Source of the DNA: DASQYE01 sp036389315 | GTDB taxonomy: Bacteria > Acidobacteriota > Blastocatellia > Pyrinomonadales > Pyrinomonadaceae | Direction: 5' to 3' | DNA length: 64,000 nt | Assembly: GCA_036389315.1 (NCBI GenBank) | Contig: DASVQF010000022.1 | Coordinates: forward strand, 1-64,000 | Part shown: in pieces, positions 1 through 8,498 of the stretch | How the letters are laid out: every line of letters starts with the position of its first letter | How positions within the stretch are numbered: the first letter of the stretch is position 1 | The notes under the pieces: model-generated | The model's input: the letters and a program-made list of their open reading frames with translations, nothing else | Told to the model about the DNA's origin: nothing | Database searches by the model: none | Position numbers and translations under genes: made by a program

Positions 1-125
1 CAAGACTCTGCGGAGGAGTGAGGCTCTTGCCTAAAGGACAAGGAGAAGCTACTCCCGGCCCTGTTCAGTGTCAAGCTGAATCTTTTCATTACGACCACGC
101 CCCGAAGAGGCTTCCGAGACACGCT

Positions 126-1832
126 TTACGGTGTGCGTTCGAGGCGGGCGGCGACGAACATGCTGAGGGCGATCATCAGGATCAGCAGGACGCCGTAGCT
201 TGCGGCCGTCCCGAGGTTGAAGTCTCTGAGCTCGCCCGCGATGGCAATCGAGATGGGACGGTTGCGCGGGACGAAGACCAGGACGCTGGCGACGTATTCG
301 CCGAGCGCGATGACGAAGGCTAAGAGCGTCCCGGCCACTGCGCCCGGCCAGATGAGCGGCAGCCGCACTCTCAAGAAGCGCCGCCACCAGCCAGCGCCCA
401 GAGAGCCTGCGGCCTCTTCGAGTGCCGGGTCTAGCTGTTCAAGGCTCGCCTGCACGGCGCGCACAGTGAGCGGCATGAAGCGCAGGAAATAGATCACGGG
501 CAGAATCCAGAACGTGCCGACCAGCACGAACCCGCCCGTCAAAGGGTTGGGCCCACCGTAGGCTTCGGCCACGCTCACGGCGACCACTGTGCCGGGCAGG
601 GCCCAGGGAACCAGAACCAGCAGCGAGACCGCACGCCTCCACAGGCCCCTCTTTCTGCCCGTCACAATACTCGTCACACAGAAGCTCCACAACAGGGCCA
701 GCAGCGCCGCCAGCCCGCTCATCAACAGGCTGTTGAAGATGACTTCCAGACGGTCGCGCTCTAAGAAGATGCGCGCGTAGTTGGCCCAGGTGTAAGAGGG
801 CGGCAAAGCCTGTGTCGTCCATTGCCCGTCACGCGCGAAGCTCACGAGCAGGAGCGTCGCCACGGGCAGCGTCAGCAGGATTGTAAAGAGCGTGCCGCAG
901 GCGACGGCCAGCGCGCGCGCCCGGCCGCTCTTCAGTGGCTCCCGTCTTTTCGTCGCGCCCTTCAGTGCGGCGGCTGCGAAACGGCGCGTCCCTTCGTAAC
1001 GCTGAAAAAAGAGGAGCGCCGAGAGCGAGACGAAAGCCAGCAGGACTGTCTCGACGAGCGCCGTCTGCATGTCGCCGCGCTGGCGCGCGCTGTAAATCTC
1101 CAGGGTCAGCGGCCGCACGTCGCCGCCAAACAGCAGCGGCGCGCTGAAAGAGGCCATCGAGGTCATGAAGGTCAAAAGCGCGGCGGCGATCAAGGAAGGC
1201 GTGAGCTGTGGCAGCACTACGCGAAAGAGCACGCGTGCAGGGGTTGCGCCCAGAGAGCGCGCTGCCTCCGACAGGCCCGCGTCAATGCGACGCAGGCCCG
1301 CTCCCACCAGCATGTAGAAGAACGGGTACATCGTGTAGGTGTGGAAAAGAAGCAGCGCCGCCCACCCGCGCAAAGACCACGGCGCGCTGTTCAGACCGAA
1401 GGCCCCCTGCACGGCGCGCGCCAGTATCCCTGACTCGCCGCAGAGAAAGATAAAAGCCACCGTGCCCACGAGCGGAGGCAAGACCAGGGGCAGCGCAGCG
1501 AGCGTCGCAAACAGCCTGCGCGCCGGGAACTCGTAACGCTCGAAGAGGAAGGCTAAGGGGATGCCCACTATCGCGCACAGCATGACCGTCAGAACCGAGA
1601 GCCAGACGCTTGTCGCCGCCGATTCCAGCACGGCCCGCCGCAGGAGAACCTCCCACACCGAGCCCGCCCGGCTCCCCCCGCTCCCTTCCAGCGCCGCCAC
1701 GATCACGTATAGATTCGGATAGACCACACCGTAGAGCAGCACAACACAGACGACCAGAGCAGGGATGAGGGATGAGGGACGCAGGGTGAAAGAAATGCTT
1801 CTCCGCCTTGAATGCTTTACTTCATCCTTCAT
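126..1832 (-). CDS. Iron-type ABC transporter, two-domain permease
   Basis: Inner-membrane channel of an importer of the Fe3+/thiamine/spermidine (FbpB/ThiP) class. The 568-residue protein is a tandem fusion of two permease halves, the usual layout for this class. Each half ends in an EAA loop that docks on the ATPase: EAARSLGATPARV in the first half and EEAAGSLGAGWWRRF in the second. About 12 hydrophobic helices are visible. The start codon overlaps the stop of the upstream ATPase gene by 4 nt, so translation is probably coupled. Oddly, the first ~25 residues (before the first helix at about LIPALVVCVVLL) are encoded by a GGGATGA-type hairpin repeat. The substrate is inferred from family only. 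Confidence 0.88.
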   Translation of the reverse strand: MKDEVKHSRRRSISFTLRPSSLIPALVVCVVLLYGVVYPNLYVIVAALEGSGGSRAGSVWEVLLRRAVLESAATSVWLSVLTVMLCAIVGIPLAFLFERYEFPARRLFATLAALPLVLPPLVGTVAFIFLCGESGILARAVQGAFGLNSAPWSLRGWAALLLFHTYTMYPFFYMLVGAGLRRIDAGLSEAARSLGATPARVLFRVVLPQLTPSLIAAALLTFMTSMASFSAPLLFGGDVRPLTLEIYSARQRGDMQTALVETVLLAFVSLSALLFFQRYEGTRRFAAAALKGATKRREPLKSGRARALAVACGTLFTILLTLPVATLLLVSFARDGQWTTQALPPSYTWANYARIFLERDRLEVIFNSLLMSGLAALLALLWSFCVTSIVTGRKRGLWRRAVSLLVLVPWALPGTVVAVSVAEAYGGPNPLTGGFVLVGTFWILPVIYFLRFMPLTVRAVQASLEQLDPALEEAAGSLGAGWWRRFLRVRLPLIWPGAVAGTLLAFVIALGEYVASVLVFVPRNRPISIAIAGELRDFNLGTAASYGVLLILMIALSMFVAARLERTP

Positions 1833-1850
1833 CCCTCATCCCTCATCCCT
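1763..1850. repeat. GGGATGA-type hairpin repeat, copy 1 (ABC operon junction)
   Basis: Inverted repeat whose left arm is tandem AGGGATG/GGGATGAG units and whose right arm is tandem CATCCCT units, around a core with two ATGCTT-like motifs. It covers the end of the ATPase gene (C-terminus RDEG) and the start of the permease gene. The stretch 1767-1789 recurs exactly at 10559-10581. Confidence 0.75.
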
Positions 1851-2923
1851 AAGATGCTGATGCGCTCCGGTGGCAGGCGTACCGTACAGGCTTCGCCGAC
1901 GGCCAGCGCGTCCGACTCAAGCGTGAGGGCTTCGAGCAGAAGGCCACCTGCTTCCAGCTTGACGGTCGTGGTCGCGCCGGAGAAATTGATGGCGCGCACC
2001 TGCGCGCCGAGGAGATTTGCTTCGCTCTTTGAGGCTGCGGTTCGTTTGCTGATCGAGAGATGTTCGGGGCGAATGGCGAGCGTGCAATCCTGATTGATCG
2101 GCGTTAACTGTTCGCGGCCGAAGGGGGCTATGAGGTGGTGGCCTCCGTCAATGGTGATGAAGCGTGCGAGGGGTTCGTCGCTCGGGCTGAGGCGGCGCGC
2201 GCGGATGAGGTTGTTGCGTCCGAGGAAGCGGGCCACAAAGAGGGCCGTCGGATGCTCATACAACTCGCGCGGCGCGCCCGTTTGCAGGATGCGGCCCTCG
2301 CTCATCACGCTGATGCGGTCGCAGAGCGCGAAGGCTTCCTCCTGGTCGTGCGTCACGTAGACGGCCGTCAACCCGAGACGCTTGACCAGCTCGCGCAGCT
2401 CTCCCCTGGTCTCTTCGCGCAGCGCCACGTCGAGGTTCGAGAGCGGCTCGTCGAAGAGGAGCAGGGCGGGCTCTATCGCTATGGCGCGGGCAATCGCGAT
2501 GCGCTGCTGCTGCCCGCCCGAAAGCTCGTCTATCCGGCGGCGCTCGTAGCCCGGCAACTGAACGAGCGCGAGCGCGCTGGCGACTCTTTCCGTCACCTCC
2601 TGTGAGGGGAGGCTGCGCGCGCGAAGGCCGAAGGCTACGTTCCCAAAAACGTTCAGGTGAGGGAAGAGCGCGTAGTTCTGAAAGACCATTCCGAAGCCGC
2701 GCCGCTCGGGCGAAAGCTCTGTGATCTCGACGCCGTTCAGGCTGATTAGCCCAGCGTCCGGTTTTTCCAGCCCCGAGATCATCCTCAGCGTAGTGGTCTT
2801 GCCGCAACCCGATGGGCCCAGGAGCCCGAAGAACTCGCCGCGCTCGACGGCGAGCGAAAGCTCCTTGACGGCCATCGTCTCGGCGTATCGCTTCGAGATG
2901 TCGGAGAGAGAGAGAAACGACAC
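1829..2923 (-). CDS. Iron-type ABC transporter, ATP-binding protein
   Basis: ATPase of the importer, 364 residues. Walker A GPSGCGKTT lies near residue 37, the signature LSGGQQQR near 135, Walker B ALLLFDEP near 155 and the H-loop THD near 193. The ~120-residue C-terminal extension is the TOBE/OB-type regulatory domain found in FbpC, PotA and CysA relatives. The gene sits between the secreted-protein genes and the permease on the same strand, in the order binding protein, two small secreted proteins, ATPase, permease. The last residues (LGMRDEG) derive from the hairpin repeat at the junction with the permease gene. Confidence 0.9.
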   Translation of the reverse strand: MSFLSLSDISKRYAETMAVKELSLAVERGEFFGLLGPSGCGKTTTLRMISGLEKPDAGLISLNGVEITELSPERRGFGMVFQNYALFPHLNVFGNVAFGLRARSLPSQEVTERVASALALVQLPGYERRRIDELSGGQQQRIAIARAIAIEPALLLFDEPLSNLDVALREETRGELRELVKRLGLTAVYVTHDQEEAFALCDRISVMSEGRILQTGAPRELYEHPTALFVARFLGRNNLIRARRLSPSDEPLARFITIDGGHHLIAPFGREQLTPINQDCTLAIRPEHLSISKRTAASKSEANLLGAQVRAINFSGATTTVKLEAGGLLLEALTLESDALAVGEACTVRLPPERISILGMRDEG

Positions 2924-2929
2924 TTCGAG

Positions 2930-3502
2930 TCACTCTTGAGAAGCGGCCAGACAAGGCTTCTGAGCCGATGAGTCGGCGGCCCGTCGCGCCTCCTCGTTGG
3001 CCGTCGCGCTCGGGGCTATCTTGTCCGTCACACAGGATTGTTGCGGCGTGACTTTCGCGACCGCCAGGTACGAGGTTATCTTGTCGGGCGCTTCCGGGTT
3101 CTCGCTGGCGTTGACGCGAACGATCAGGGCTATGGGCACGTCTCTGCCGTTCTTCTTCTGGACTCGCCACTCGGCCTTCTCCCCGAGGCTTGAGAAGCCG
3201 TGCGTAATCACGTTCCAGTATTCCAAATCCGATTTCTTCCCCGAAGGAGCGACGACCGTGACAGACATCCGCGAGTCGCTGTCTGCGACCTCTAGCCTGT
3301 AGCCTCCGACGCCCGGACAAAGCTGCGTCACGTCGCCCGTCTCTTTCACACGGTCAATCGTCCGGCAACTGCGCCCGCTGATGCTCGTGTAGACGCTGGT
3401 GATCGAGCTTGCGCCCGCCTGTTGTGCGCGAGCTTGAAAGTAGATCGTTCCTGCCAGGCAAACGAGCGCCGTCAGGAGCAGGCTTTGCAGTTTGAGTCTC
3501 AT
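2930..3502 (-). CDS. Secreted protein of unknown function
   Basis: I do not recognise the family. I placed the start at MRLKLQSLLLTALVCLAG because AAGGAG lies about 12 nt upstream; a GTG at 3532, overlapping the preceding stop, would add ten residues. A signal peptide is clear (basic start, hydrophobic stretch, cleavage near QARAQQ). The mature part has Cys pairs that could form disulfides (RSCRT and QLCPG; QSCVT and KPCLA) and a Gln/Ala-rich tail. It lies inside the ABC importer operon between the binding protein and the ATPase, so a periplasmic role in the same uptake process is possible but only inferred. Confidence 0.65.
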   Translation of the reverse strand: MRLKLQSLLLTALVCLAGTIYFQARAQQAGASSITSVYTSISGRSCRTIDRVKETGDVTQLCPGVGGYRLEVADSDSRMSVTVVAPSGKKSDLEYWNVITHGFSSLGEKAEWRVQKKNGRDVPIALIVRVNASENPEAPDKITSYLAVAKVTPQQSCVTDKIAPSATANEEARRAADSSAQKPCLAASQE

Positions 3503-3528
3503 CGTGCTTTCTCTCTCCTTAGTGTTTT

Positions 3529-3927
3529 TCACCTGATCGTTACTTCGAGCGTATAAGTAGCGTTGCCGCGCGTGCCGCCGACCTCTATCACGTAATCGCC
3601 CGAGCGCGGCAGCTCGCCCGTCCAGTCGGTCGTCTCCTGCGCTCCCGCGAGGACTCGCTTTCCTCCGGGCCCGTAGAGATCGAACACGGCGTTGTCTTCG
3701 ACCGAAGTGATGTGCACGATGAGCGTCTGGCCGGCACGCGCCCCGAGTATGTAGCGGTCACGCGTCCCACGCACCACGGCGTCCTTGATGACAGTCGAGG
3801 TGCGGCCACGTTGAAAGCGTACGCGGCGCGTGCGGTCGCGCTGTCCGGGTACGCCCATCGCTGTGATGAGCAAAAGTGCTGTCAGCATTAAAGCACGGAC
3901 GCTCATCCGTCTCGGTATGTGCGTCAT
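3529..3927 (-). CDS. Secreted pre-peptidase C-terminal (PPC)-like domain protein
   Basis: Small exported protein. It has a signal peptide (SVRALMLTALLLITAMGVPGQ) and one beta-sandwich that resembles bacterial PPC domains: RYILGARAGQTLIVHI, then VFDLYGPGGKRV, then SGDYVIEVGG and YTLEVTIR. The start at MTHIPRR is chosen because GGGAG lies 6 nt upstream; an ATG two codons earlier is possible. It is the second gene after the binding protein in the importer operon and ends within 30 nt of the next secreted-protein gene. PPC domains usually act as accessory folds on extracellular enzymes, so a stand-alone copy is unassigned in function. Confidence 0.65.
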   Translation of the reverse strand: MTHIPRRMSVRALMLTALLLITAMGVPGQRDRTRRVRFQRGRTSTVIKDAVVRGTRDRYILGARAGQTLIVHITSVEDNAVFDLYGPGGKRVLAGAQETTDWTGELPRSGDYVIEVGGTRGNATYTLEVTIR

Positions 3928-4026
3928 CTTCATCTCCCTTTGTTGATTGGTATGATCTTCTCGCAGCCTATTTTGATGAGCCCGCCGCAGCTTTTCAAGC
4001 CACGACGCAGCGGGCAGCCTGTTCCC

Positions 4027-5079
4027 TCACTGCCGGCTTCGCCCGCGTATCTCCGCGTCCCAGTAGCCGAGCCAGTCGTTGCCCTCGCGCCGCAGCAAAT
4101 CCCAATCGAGCGGCATGCGTGTGAAGGGCTCGTTCATCCAGGCCGGAAGCTGCGCGCGCTCTATGTCACGGCGCACGGGGATGCGGTAGTAAGCCTTCGC
4201 GGCATGTTGCAGGCTCTCGGGCGTAGTCACGAACTCGTAAAAGCGGCGCGCCTCCTCTTCGTGCTGAGAGCCGCGCAGGATGGCTATGCCGTCGGTGATG
4301 ACGGGCGTGCCGCTCGCCGGAAAAACGTAGGCCAGGGGCATGCCCTTCTGCTCGCGGTAGATGTGCACGTCGGGCATGTTCCACAGACTGATGAGACCTT
4401 CGCGCCGCGCCAGCTTTTGCATCAAAAGTGTGCCGTCGGCCGTGTACTCGTGAACGTTTGCGTCGAGGCGGCGCAGCCACTCGTAGCCGCCCGCCGCAGA
4501 GTTGGACTCGCGATAGAAGCGCCAGATCATTGCGCCGAAGATGGCGCGCATCGAATCCGAAGGATTCGGATTACGGATCAGCACCTTGTCGCGCCACTTA
4601 GGGTCTAAGACATCGTCCCAATCCTTCGGCGCGTCCACACCCGAGACGGCCTCGCTGTTATAGACGATCACTTCAGGCGTCTCATAAATGCCGTACCAGC
4701 GATCCTGAGAGTCGCGCGCCTCGGCCGGGATTTTGTCGGCCCAGGTGGGCCTGTAGGGAGCGAGCAGGTTTTCGTCCGCCGCCGTCTGAAAAGTCGTGTG
4801 CGCCGCGCCCCACCAGAGGTCTGCCTGCGGCCGGTTGCGCTCGGCCCGCACGCGCTCCAACACCTCGCGCGAGCCCATGTCCAGGAAGTGCACCTCGACG
4901 CCGGGGTTGGCCTGCTTGTAGCGCGCGACGAAATCGCGCAGCATGTCCTGCCCGTGCGGCGTGTAGATGAGCAGCCTGCGGCCGCCCGTTGGCCCACCCG
5001 GACGACATCCAATCGCCAGCAGAAGAAGGCAGAGGGCCAGCAGCGCCGACCAAATCGCTCGCAGCTTAAATCTCATCAT
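4027..5079 (-). CDS. ABC importer solute-binding lipoprotein, family 1 (Fe3+/thiamine type)
   Basis: Periplasmic substrate-binding protein, 350 residues, first gene of the importer operon. The N-terminus is a lipoprotein signal with the lipobox LAIG-C at Cys25. The mature protein follows the family-1 pattern: LLIYTPHGQDMLRDFVARYKQ, then ADLWWGAAHTTF, then YNSEAVSG, VLIRNPNPSDSMRAIF and a late GTPVITDGIAILRG. This is the pattern of FbpA, ThiB and phosphonate-like binding proteins. An iron ligand set was not verified residue by residue. The TPHG/ADLWWG motifs and the fused permease make Fe3+ the likeliest substrate, with thiamine as an alternative. Confidence 0.85.
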   Translation of the reverse strand: MMRFKLRAIWSALLALCLLLLAIGCRPGGPTGGRRLLIYTPHGQDMLRDFVARYKQANPGVEVHFLDMGSREVLERVRAERNRPQADLWWGAAHTTFQTAADENLLAPYRPTWADKIPAEARDSQDRWYGIYETPEVIVYNSEAVSGVDAPKDWDDVLDPKWRDKVLIRNPNPSDSMRAIFGAMIWRFYRESNSAAGGYEWLRRLDANVHEYTADGTLLMQKLARREGLISLWNMPDVHIYREQKGMPLAYVFPASGTPVITDGIAILRGSQHEEEARRFYEFVTTPESLQHAAKAYYRIPVRRDIERAQLPAWMNEPFTRMPLDWDLLRREGNDWLGYWDAEIRGRSRQ

Positions 5080-5149
5080 CGCCGAGTCACTGTTAAGAGT
5101 CTGGTGAAACGCCCCTCATGCTAACATATCCCTGGCCCGCCCGTATCAC

Positions 5150-5179
5150 TTGGCGAGTGCGGCGCGCGACGAGTACAAT
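5150..5179 (+). promoter_or_regulatory. Putative sigma70-type promoter upstream of the glutaredoxin gene
   Basis: TTGGCG at 5150-5155 and TACAAT at 5174-5179 are separated by 18 nt, a normal spacing for -35 and -10 boxes. They face the glutaredoxin gene across the divergent gap from the importer operon. AAGGAGG follows at about 5199. Confidence 0.4.
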
Positions 5180-5220
5180 ATGGGCCAACCATTTCATTAA
5201 GGAGGCACGTCTAAGGCTGT

Positions 5221-5466
5221 ATGGCGAGCATCAGGATGTATACGACTACTTGGTGCGGCGATTGTCGTCATGCCAAACGTTTCCTGGCGGAGCGTGGCAT
5301 CTCCTATGAGGAGATCAACATAGAAGAGACCGAAGGGGCCGCCGAATATGTCATGAGCGTCAATGGCGGCAAGCGCAAAGTCCCGACCTTCGAGGTGGAC
5401 GGGCGCGTCTTTAACCTCTCCCCCTACGACGAGCGAAAATTCCGCGACGAGCTTGGCTTGAGCTGA
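5221..5466 (+). CDS. Glutaredoxin / mycoredoxin-like protein
   Basis: 81-residue thioredoxin-fold oxidoreductase. It has an N-terminal redox motif WCGDC (CxxC near residues 12-15), the cis-proline segment KVPTFEVDG, and the EEINIEE strand typical of glutaredoxin/NrdH/mycoredoxin proteins. It likely acts in the cytoplasm, reducing disulfides or mixed disulfides with low-molecular-weight thiols. A promoter-like pair and an AAGGAGG lie upstream. The next gene starts 20 nt downstream on the same strand, so the two may be co-transcribed. Confidence 0.82.
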   Translation: MASIRMYTTTWCGDCRHAKRFLAERGISYEEINIEETEGAAEYVMSVNGGKRKVPTFEVDGRVFNLSPYDERKFRDELGLS

Positions 5467-5486
5467 GAGAGAGGACGAGCACGCAG

Positions 5487-5762
5487 ATGGCAGCAACACT
5501 GAGGAGAAGATTGATGCGCGCGGGCGGGTGGGGCGTCGCCAAGCGCCTGGTCAAGCCGATCCCGGTCGTGGGGACAGCGGTCGCCATCGGCCTGGCCGGT
5601 TACGAGATCAGGAGGAAGGGCCTGCTGCCCGGCGCAATTCATGTCGGCCTAGACGCCACGCCGATCCTCGGCACAGCCAAAGGAATCGTCGAAATCTTTA
5701 CGGGCGACCTCATCCCCGACAAGGACATAAGAAGGGCGCGACGTGACGCGCGCCGCGCCTGA
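5487..5762 (+). CDS. Small hypothetical protein with a hydrophobic glycine-rich centre
   Basis: 91 residues, family not recognised. It has a strongly basic N-terminus (LRRRLMRAGGWGVAKRLVKP), a hydrophobic centre (PVVGTAVAIGLAGYEI, then GLLPGAIHVGLDATPILGTAKGIVEIFTG) and a basic tail (RRARRDARRA). The basic ends and short hydrophobic centre suggest membrane association. It follows the glutaredoxin gene by 20 nt. It is convergent with gatA. Confidence 0.6.
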   Translation: MAATLRRRLMRAGGWGVAKRLVKPIPVVGTAVAIGLAGYEIRRKGLLPGAIHVGLDATPILGTAKGIVEIFTGDLIPDKDIRRARRDARRA

Positions 5763-5796
5763 CCCGCTCATCCATACGCAATCCATCTGCGGCCTC

Positions 5797-7269
5797 TTAC
5801 TCGAAGGCACGCACCTGCGGGCGCGCTTCCATAGGTCGCGCCTGCTCGAAGGCATGGGCCAATCGGAGCAGCAACCCTTCAGACCAGTACGGGCCCACTA
5901 ACTGTAAGCCTATCGGCAACCCCCCGGCCGAGAGCCCCGACGGGACGGAGATGCCCGGATTGCCCACCAGATTCGCCGTGCAGGTGTAAATGTCGTTGAG
6001 GTACATCGCAAGGGGGTCGTCCACCTTCTCGCCGAGCAGGAAGGCGGGCGTCGGAGTCGTCGGCGTGGCGATCACGTCGCACCGCTCGAAAGCCTGCTGG
6101 TAGTCGCGCTTGAGGAGCGAGCGCACCTGCTGCGCGCGCCTGTAATAGGCATCGTAATAGCCTGAGGAGAGAACGTAAGTGCCGAGCATGATGCGCCGCT
6201 TGACCTCTGGGCCGAAGCCTTCGTCGCGCGTGCGGCGATACATCTCGCGCAAGGATGAGGCTTCCTCCACGCGAAAGCCATAGCGCACGCCGTCGAAGCG
6301 CGCCAGGTTAGAGGAGGCTTCGGCCGTCGCTATGATGTAGTAGACGGCTATGGAGTACTTGGCGTGCGGCAGCTCTATCTCGACGACCTCCGCGCCCATC
6401 TCTCTGTAAGCCTCGATGGCCGCTTCGGTCGAAGCGCGCACCTCTCTGTCCAGGCCCTCTCCGAAGAGCGAGCGCGGCACGCCTATGCGCGCTCCCCGCA
6501 CCCCTTGGGCCAACTCCTCGACGTAGTCCGGCACGGGCACATCGGCCGTCGTCGCATCGTGCGGATCGCGCCCGGCGATGACGCGCGTGACTTCGGCCAC
6601 ATCGCGGACGGTCTGGCCGAAGACGCCTATGTTATCGAGCGAGGAGGCGAAGGCCACCAGCCCGTAGCGCGAGAAGCGCCCATAGGTCGGCTTGAGTCCG
6701 ACGATGCCGCACAGCGCAGCCGGTTGACGCACACTGCCGCCCGTCTCAGAGCCGAGAGCCGCCGGGACAATCCCGGCCGCGACCGCCGCCGCCGAGCCGC
6801 CCGAAGAGCCCCCGGGCACGCGCGACGTGTCCCAGGGGTTCCGCACGGGCCCATAGGCCGAGTTCTCATTAGACGAGCCCATCGCGAACTCGTCGCAGTT
6901 GGTCTTGCCGACGATGACGGCCCCGGCCTGCTGCAAGCGTTCGATGACGGTCGCGCTGTAGGGCGGGTAATATGGGCCCAGAATGCGCGAGCCGCAAGAG
7001 TTCTGAAGACCGCGCACGCAGATATTGTCCTTGATGGCGATGGGAATGGCGCGAAGCGACGGCGGCGGCTCGGCGTTCTTCGGGCTGGGCCCACCCGCGT
7101 CAAGCTCTGCGGCGCGGCGCAGAGCGCCCTCGCGGTCGATCTGTAGAAAAGCATTGAGCGTTTCGTTCAGACGCTCGGCCGCTTCGACCGCGCGCTCGAC
7201 AGTCGCGACGGCCGTCGCCTCTCCGCTCAAGATACGCGCTCGCAATGAATCTATGCTATTTGAAGTCAT
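5797..7269 (-). CDS. gatA: Asp-tRNA(Asn)/Glu-tRNA(Gln) amidotransferase subunit A
   Basis: Amidase subunit that releases ammonia from glutamine for transamidation of misacylated tRNA. Amidase-signature features are present: the catalytic Lys in PIAIKDNICV, the glycine/serine loop PGGSSGGSAAAVAAG and the GSETGGSVRQPAALCG block holding the nucleophilic Ser, followed by GLKPTYGRFSRYG. About 490 residues is the usual length. I prefer the ATG at 7269 to the upstream TTG at 7278. It follows gatC on the same strand after ~90 nt. gatB is not in this window, so the operon is split in this genome. Confidence 0.95.
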   Translation of the reverse strand: MTSNSIDSLRARILSGEATAVATVERAVEAAERLNETLNAFLQIDREGALRRAAELDAGGPSPKNAEPPPSLRAIPIAIKDNICVRGLQNSCGSRILGPYYPPYSATVIERLQQAGAVIVGKTNCDEFAMGSSNENSAYGPVRNPWDTSRVPGGSSGGSAAAVAAGIVPAALGSETGGSVRQPAALCGIVGLKPTYGRFSRYGLVAFASSLDNIGVFGQTVRDVAEVTRVIAGRDPHDATTADVPVPDYVEELAQGVRGARIGVPRSLFGEGLDREVRASTEAAIEAYREMGAEVVEIELPHAKYSIAVYYIIATAEASSNLARFDGVRYGFRVEEASSLREMYRRTRDEGFGPEVKRRIMLGTYVLSSGYYDAYYRRAQQVRSLLKRDYQQAFERCDVIATPTTPTPAFLLGEKVDDPLAMYLNDIYTCTANLVGNPGISVPSGLSAGGLPIGLQLVGPYWSEGLLLRLAHAFEQARPMEARPQVRAFE

Positions 7270-7360
7270 ACAACTCAACAGTCAGTAAAGGGGAAGCCGT
7301 GGCGCGGGCCCGCCCGCATGAAAGCTGACGGGCTGGCGGGCCTGCGCTGCGGCCTCTTTC

Positions 7361-7657
7361 TTAAAGAACCTTTGGAACACGGAAATGGCCGTGGGCCGGG
7401 TCTGGGGCCTGGTCAAGGGCAAGCTGTTGGCCCAGGGAAGGCTCGACTGCGTCCTCGCGCGTCGCGTGTGTGCGCTCGCCTTCGGGCGTCAGGCCGCCCG
7501 TAGAAGGCTCTATACTGCTCGTGTCAACCTCGTTGAGCTGCTCGACGTAAGAGACGATCTCGGCGATCTGCGGCGTAAAAGCCTTGCGCTCCTCGTCCGT
7601 GATTTCCAGGTGCGCAAGCTGCGCGATCTTTTCGATGTCGGCTTCTGTGATTGGCAT
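7361..7657 (-). CDS. gatC: Asp-tRNA(Asn)/Glu-tRNA(Gln) amidotransferase subunit C
   Basis: 98-residue GatC, the belt subunit that ties GatA to GatB. The family start MPITEADIEKIAQLAHLEITDEE is followed by the coiled LNEVDTSSIEPS segment. Later residues match the typical RxDxVxPSL pattern (TREDAVEPSLGQQLALDQAPDPAHGHFRVPKVL). It lies between the DUF721 gene and gatA on the same strand, so the three probably form one transcript. Confidence 0.93.
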   Translation of the reverse strand: MPITEADIEKIAQLAHLEITDEERKAFTPQIAEIVSYVEQLNEVDTSSIEPSTGGLTPEGERTHATREDAVEPSLGQQLALDQAPDPAHGHFRVPKVL

Positions 7658-7683
7658 AATTCGATGATGGCTTTCGATGGGGC

Positions 7684-8160
7684 TTAGGGTTTCTCGTTTT
7701 CGCGGCGATCAATGCAACTGCCGGCCGCTAGTAGAAAGCGGCGTCGCAGGTCTTCGTCATGAATGGCGGCGGCGGCGCTCAAGACCTTTCCGGCGGCGCT
7801 TCTGAGTGCGCGCTGCTCCTGCTCGGCCGCGTTCGTCTCCGCAGAGGCGAGGCTCTCGCGTTCGGCTCGAACGGTCGCCGGGTCTATGCGAAACTCTATG
7901 TAAGTGACCAGTGGGTGGCCGAGCAGCGAGTTGAGGCGAAAGAGCAGTTGGCCGCTCATCGCTTCGAGCTGTTTCTTCCAGGTCGCGTCGGTGACGGCGA
8001 CAATCAGGGTCTTGCGGTAGAGCCGAAAGGGCACTGCCTGGCCGCGTAGGGCGGGCCCGGAAGCTCGCCGCCAGGCGACTCGCGCCGCGGCCTCCGCGAC
8101 CTCTTCGGCCTCGCCTGCGGCGCGCAACAATTTGGGCAATGCGCGGATCAGGTCATCCAT
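7684..8160 (-). CDS. DUF721 (DciA-like) protein
   Basis: 158 residues with the DUF721 core: a helical first part (LPKLLRAAGEAEEVAEAAARVAWRRASG), then the KH-like segment LYRKTLIVAVTDATWKKQLEAMSGQLLFRLNSLLG. DciA is the proposed bacterial helicase loader in genomes without DnaC, which suggests a role in replication initiation; many DUF721 proteins are untested. It is the first gene of the run leading to gatC and gatA, 26 nt upstream of gatC. Confidence 0.75.
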   Translation of the reverse strand: MDDLIRALPKLLRAAGEAEEVAEAAARVAWRRASGPALRGQAVPFRLYRKTLIVAVTDATWKKQLEAMSGQLLFRLNSLLGHPLVTYIEFRIDPATVRAERESLASAETNAAEQEQRALRSAAGKVLSAAAAIHDEDLRRRFLLAAGSCIDRRENEKP

Positions 8161-8240
8161 GACGGTTGCAACAGTGCGCGCTCAGGTGGCACATTCTTGT
8201 GTTGCCGGGCCTGCGGCGCACGACGCGCGAGCGCGCGCCT

Positions 8241-8498
8241 TCAAGGGCTGCTCTGCCTGTCGGCCGCCGGAGGCGCAGGCTGCGCACCGTGTTCGACGGC
8301 GCGCGCTTTCTCCCTGGCGTACCTGCGTATCCTCGGGGCGCTCAAGAGGGCCACCAGCATGACGATGGCCGCGACTCCGATAATCAGGTACGCGAAATTG
8401 ATTTTAGGACGCGCGCGCAAAACTCTACTCGTCTCGTTCGGAAAGCATAACGAAATCGCCTCGGAGTGTAATGGAAAAAGAGCCGGAGTCACAAGCAA
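8241..8498 (-). CDS. Small single-helix membrane protein
   Basis: Up to 85 residues with one clear transmembrane helix (FAYLIIGVAAIVMLVALLS) followed by a basic stretch (RIRRYAREKARAV) and a Pro/Ala tail. The full frame overlaps the start of maf on the other strand by 28 nt, so the true start may be a downstream TTG before RARPKINFAYLI. It could be the first gene of the DUF721-gatCA run. Function unknown. Confidence 0.4.
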   Translation of the reverse strand: MLVTPALFPLHSEAISLCFPNETSRVLRARPKINFAYLIIGVAAIVMLVALLSAPRIRRYAREKARAVEHGAQPAPPAADRQSSP

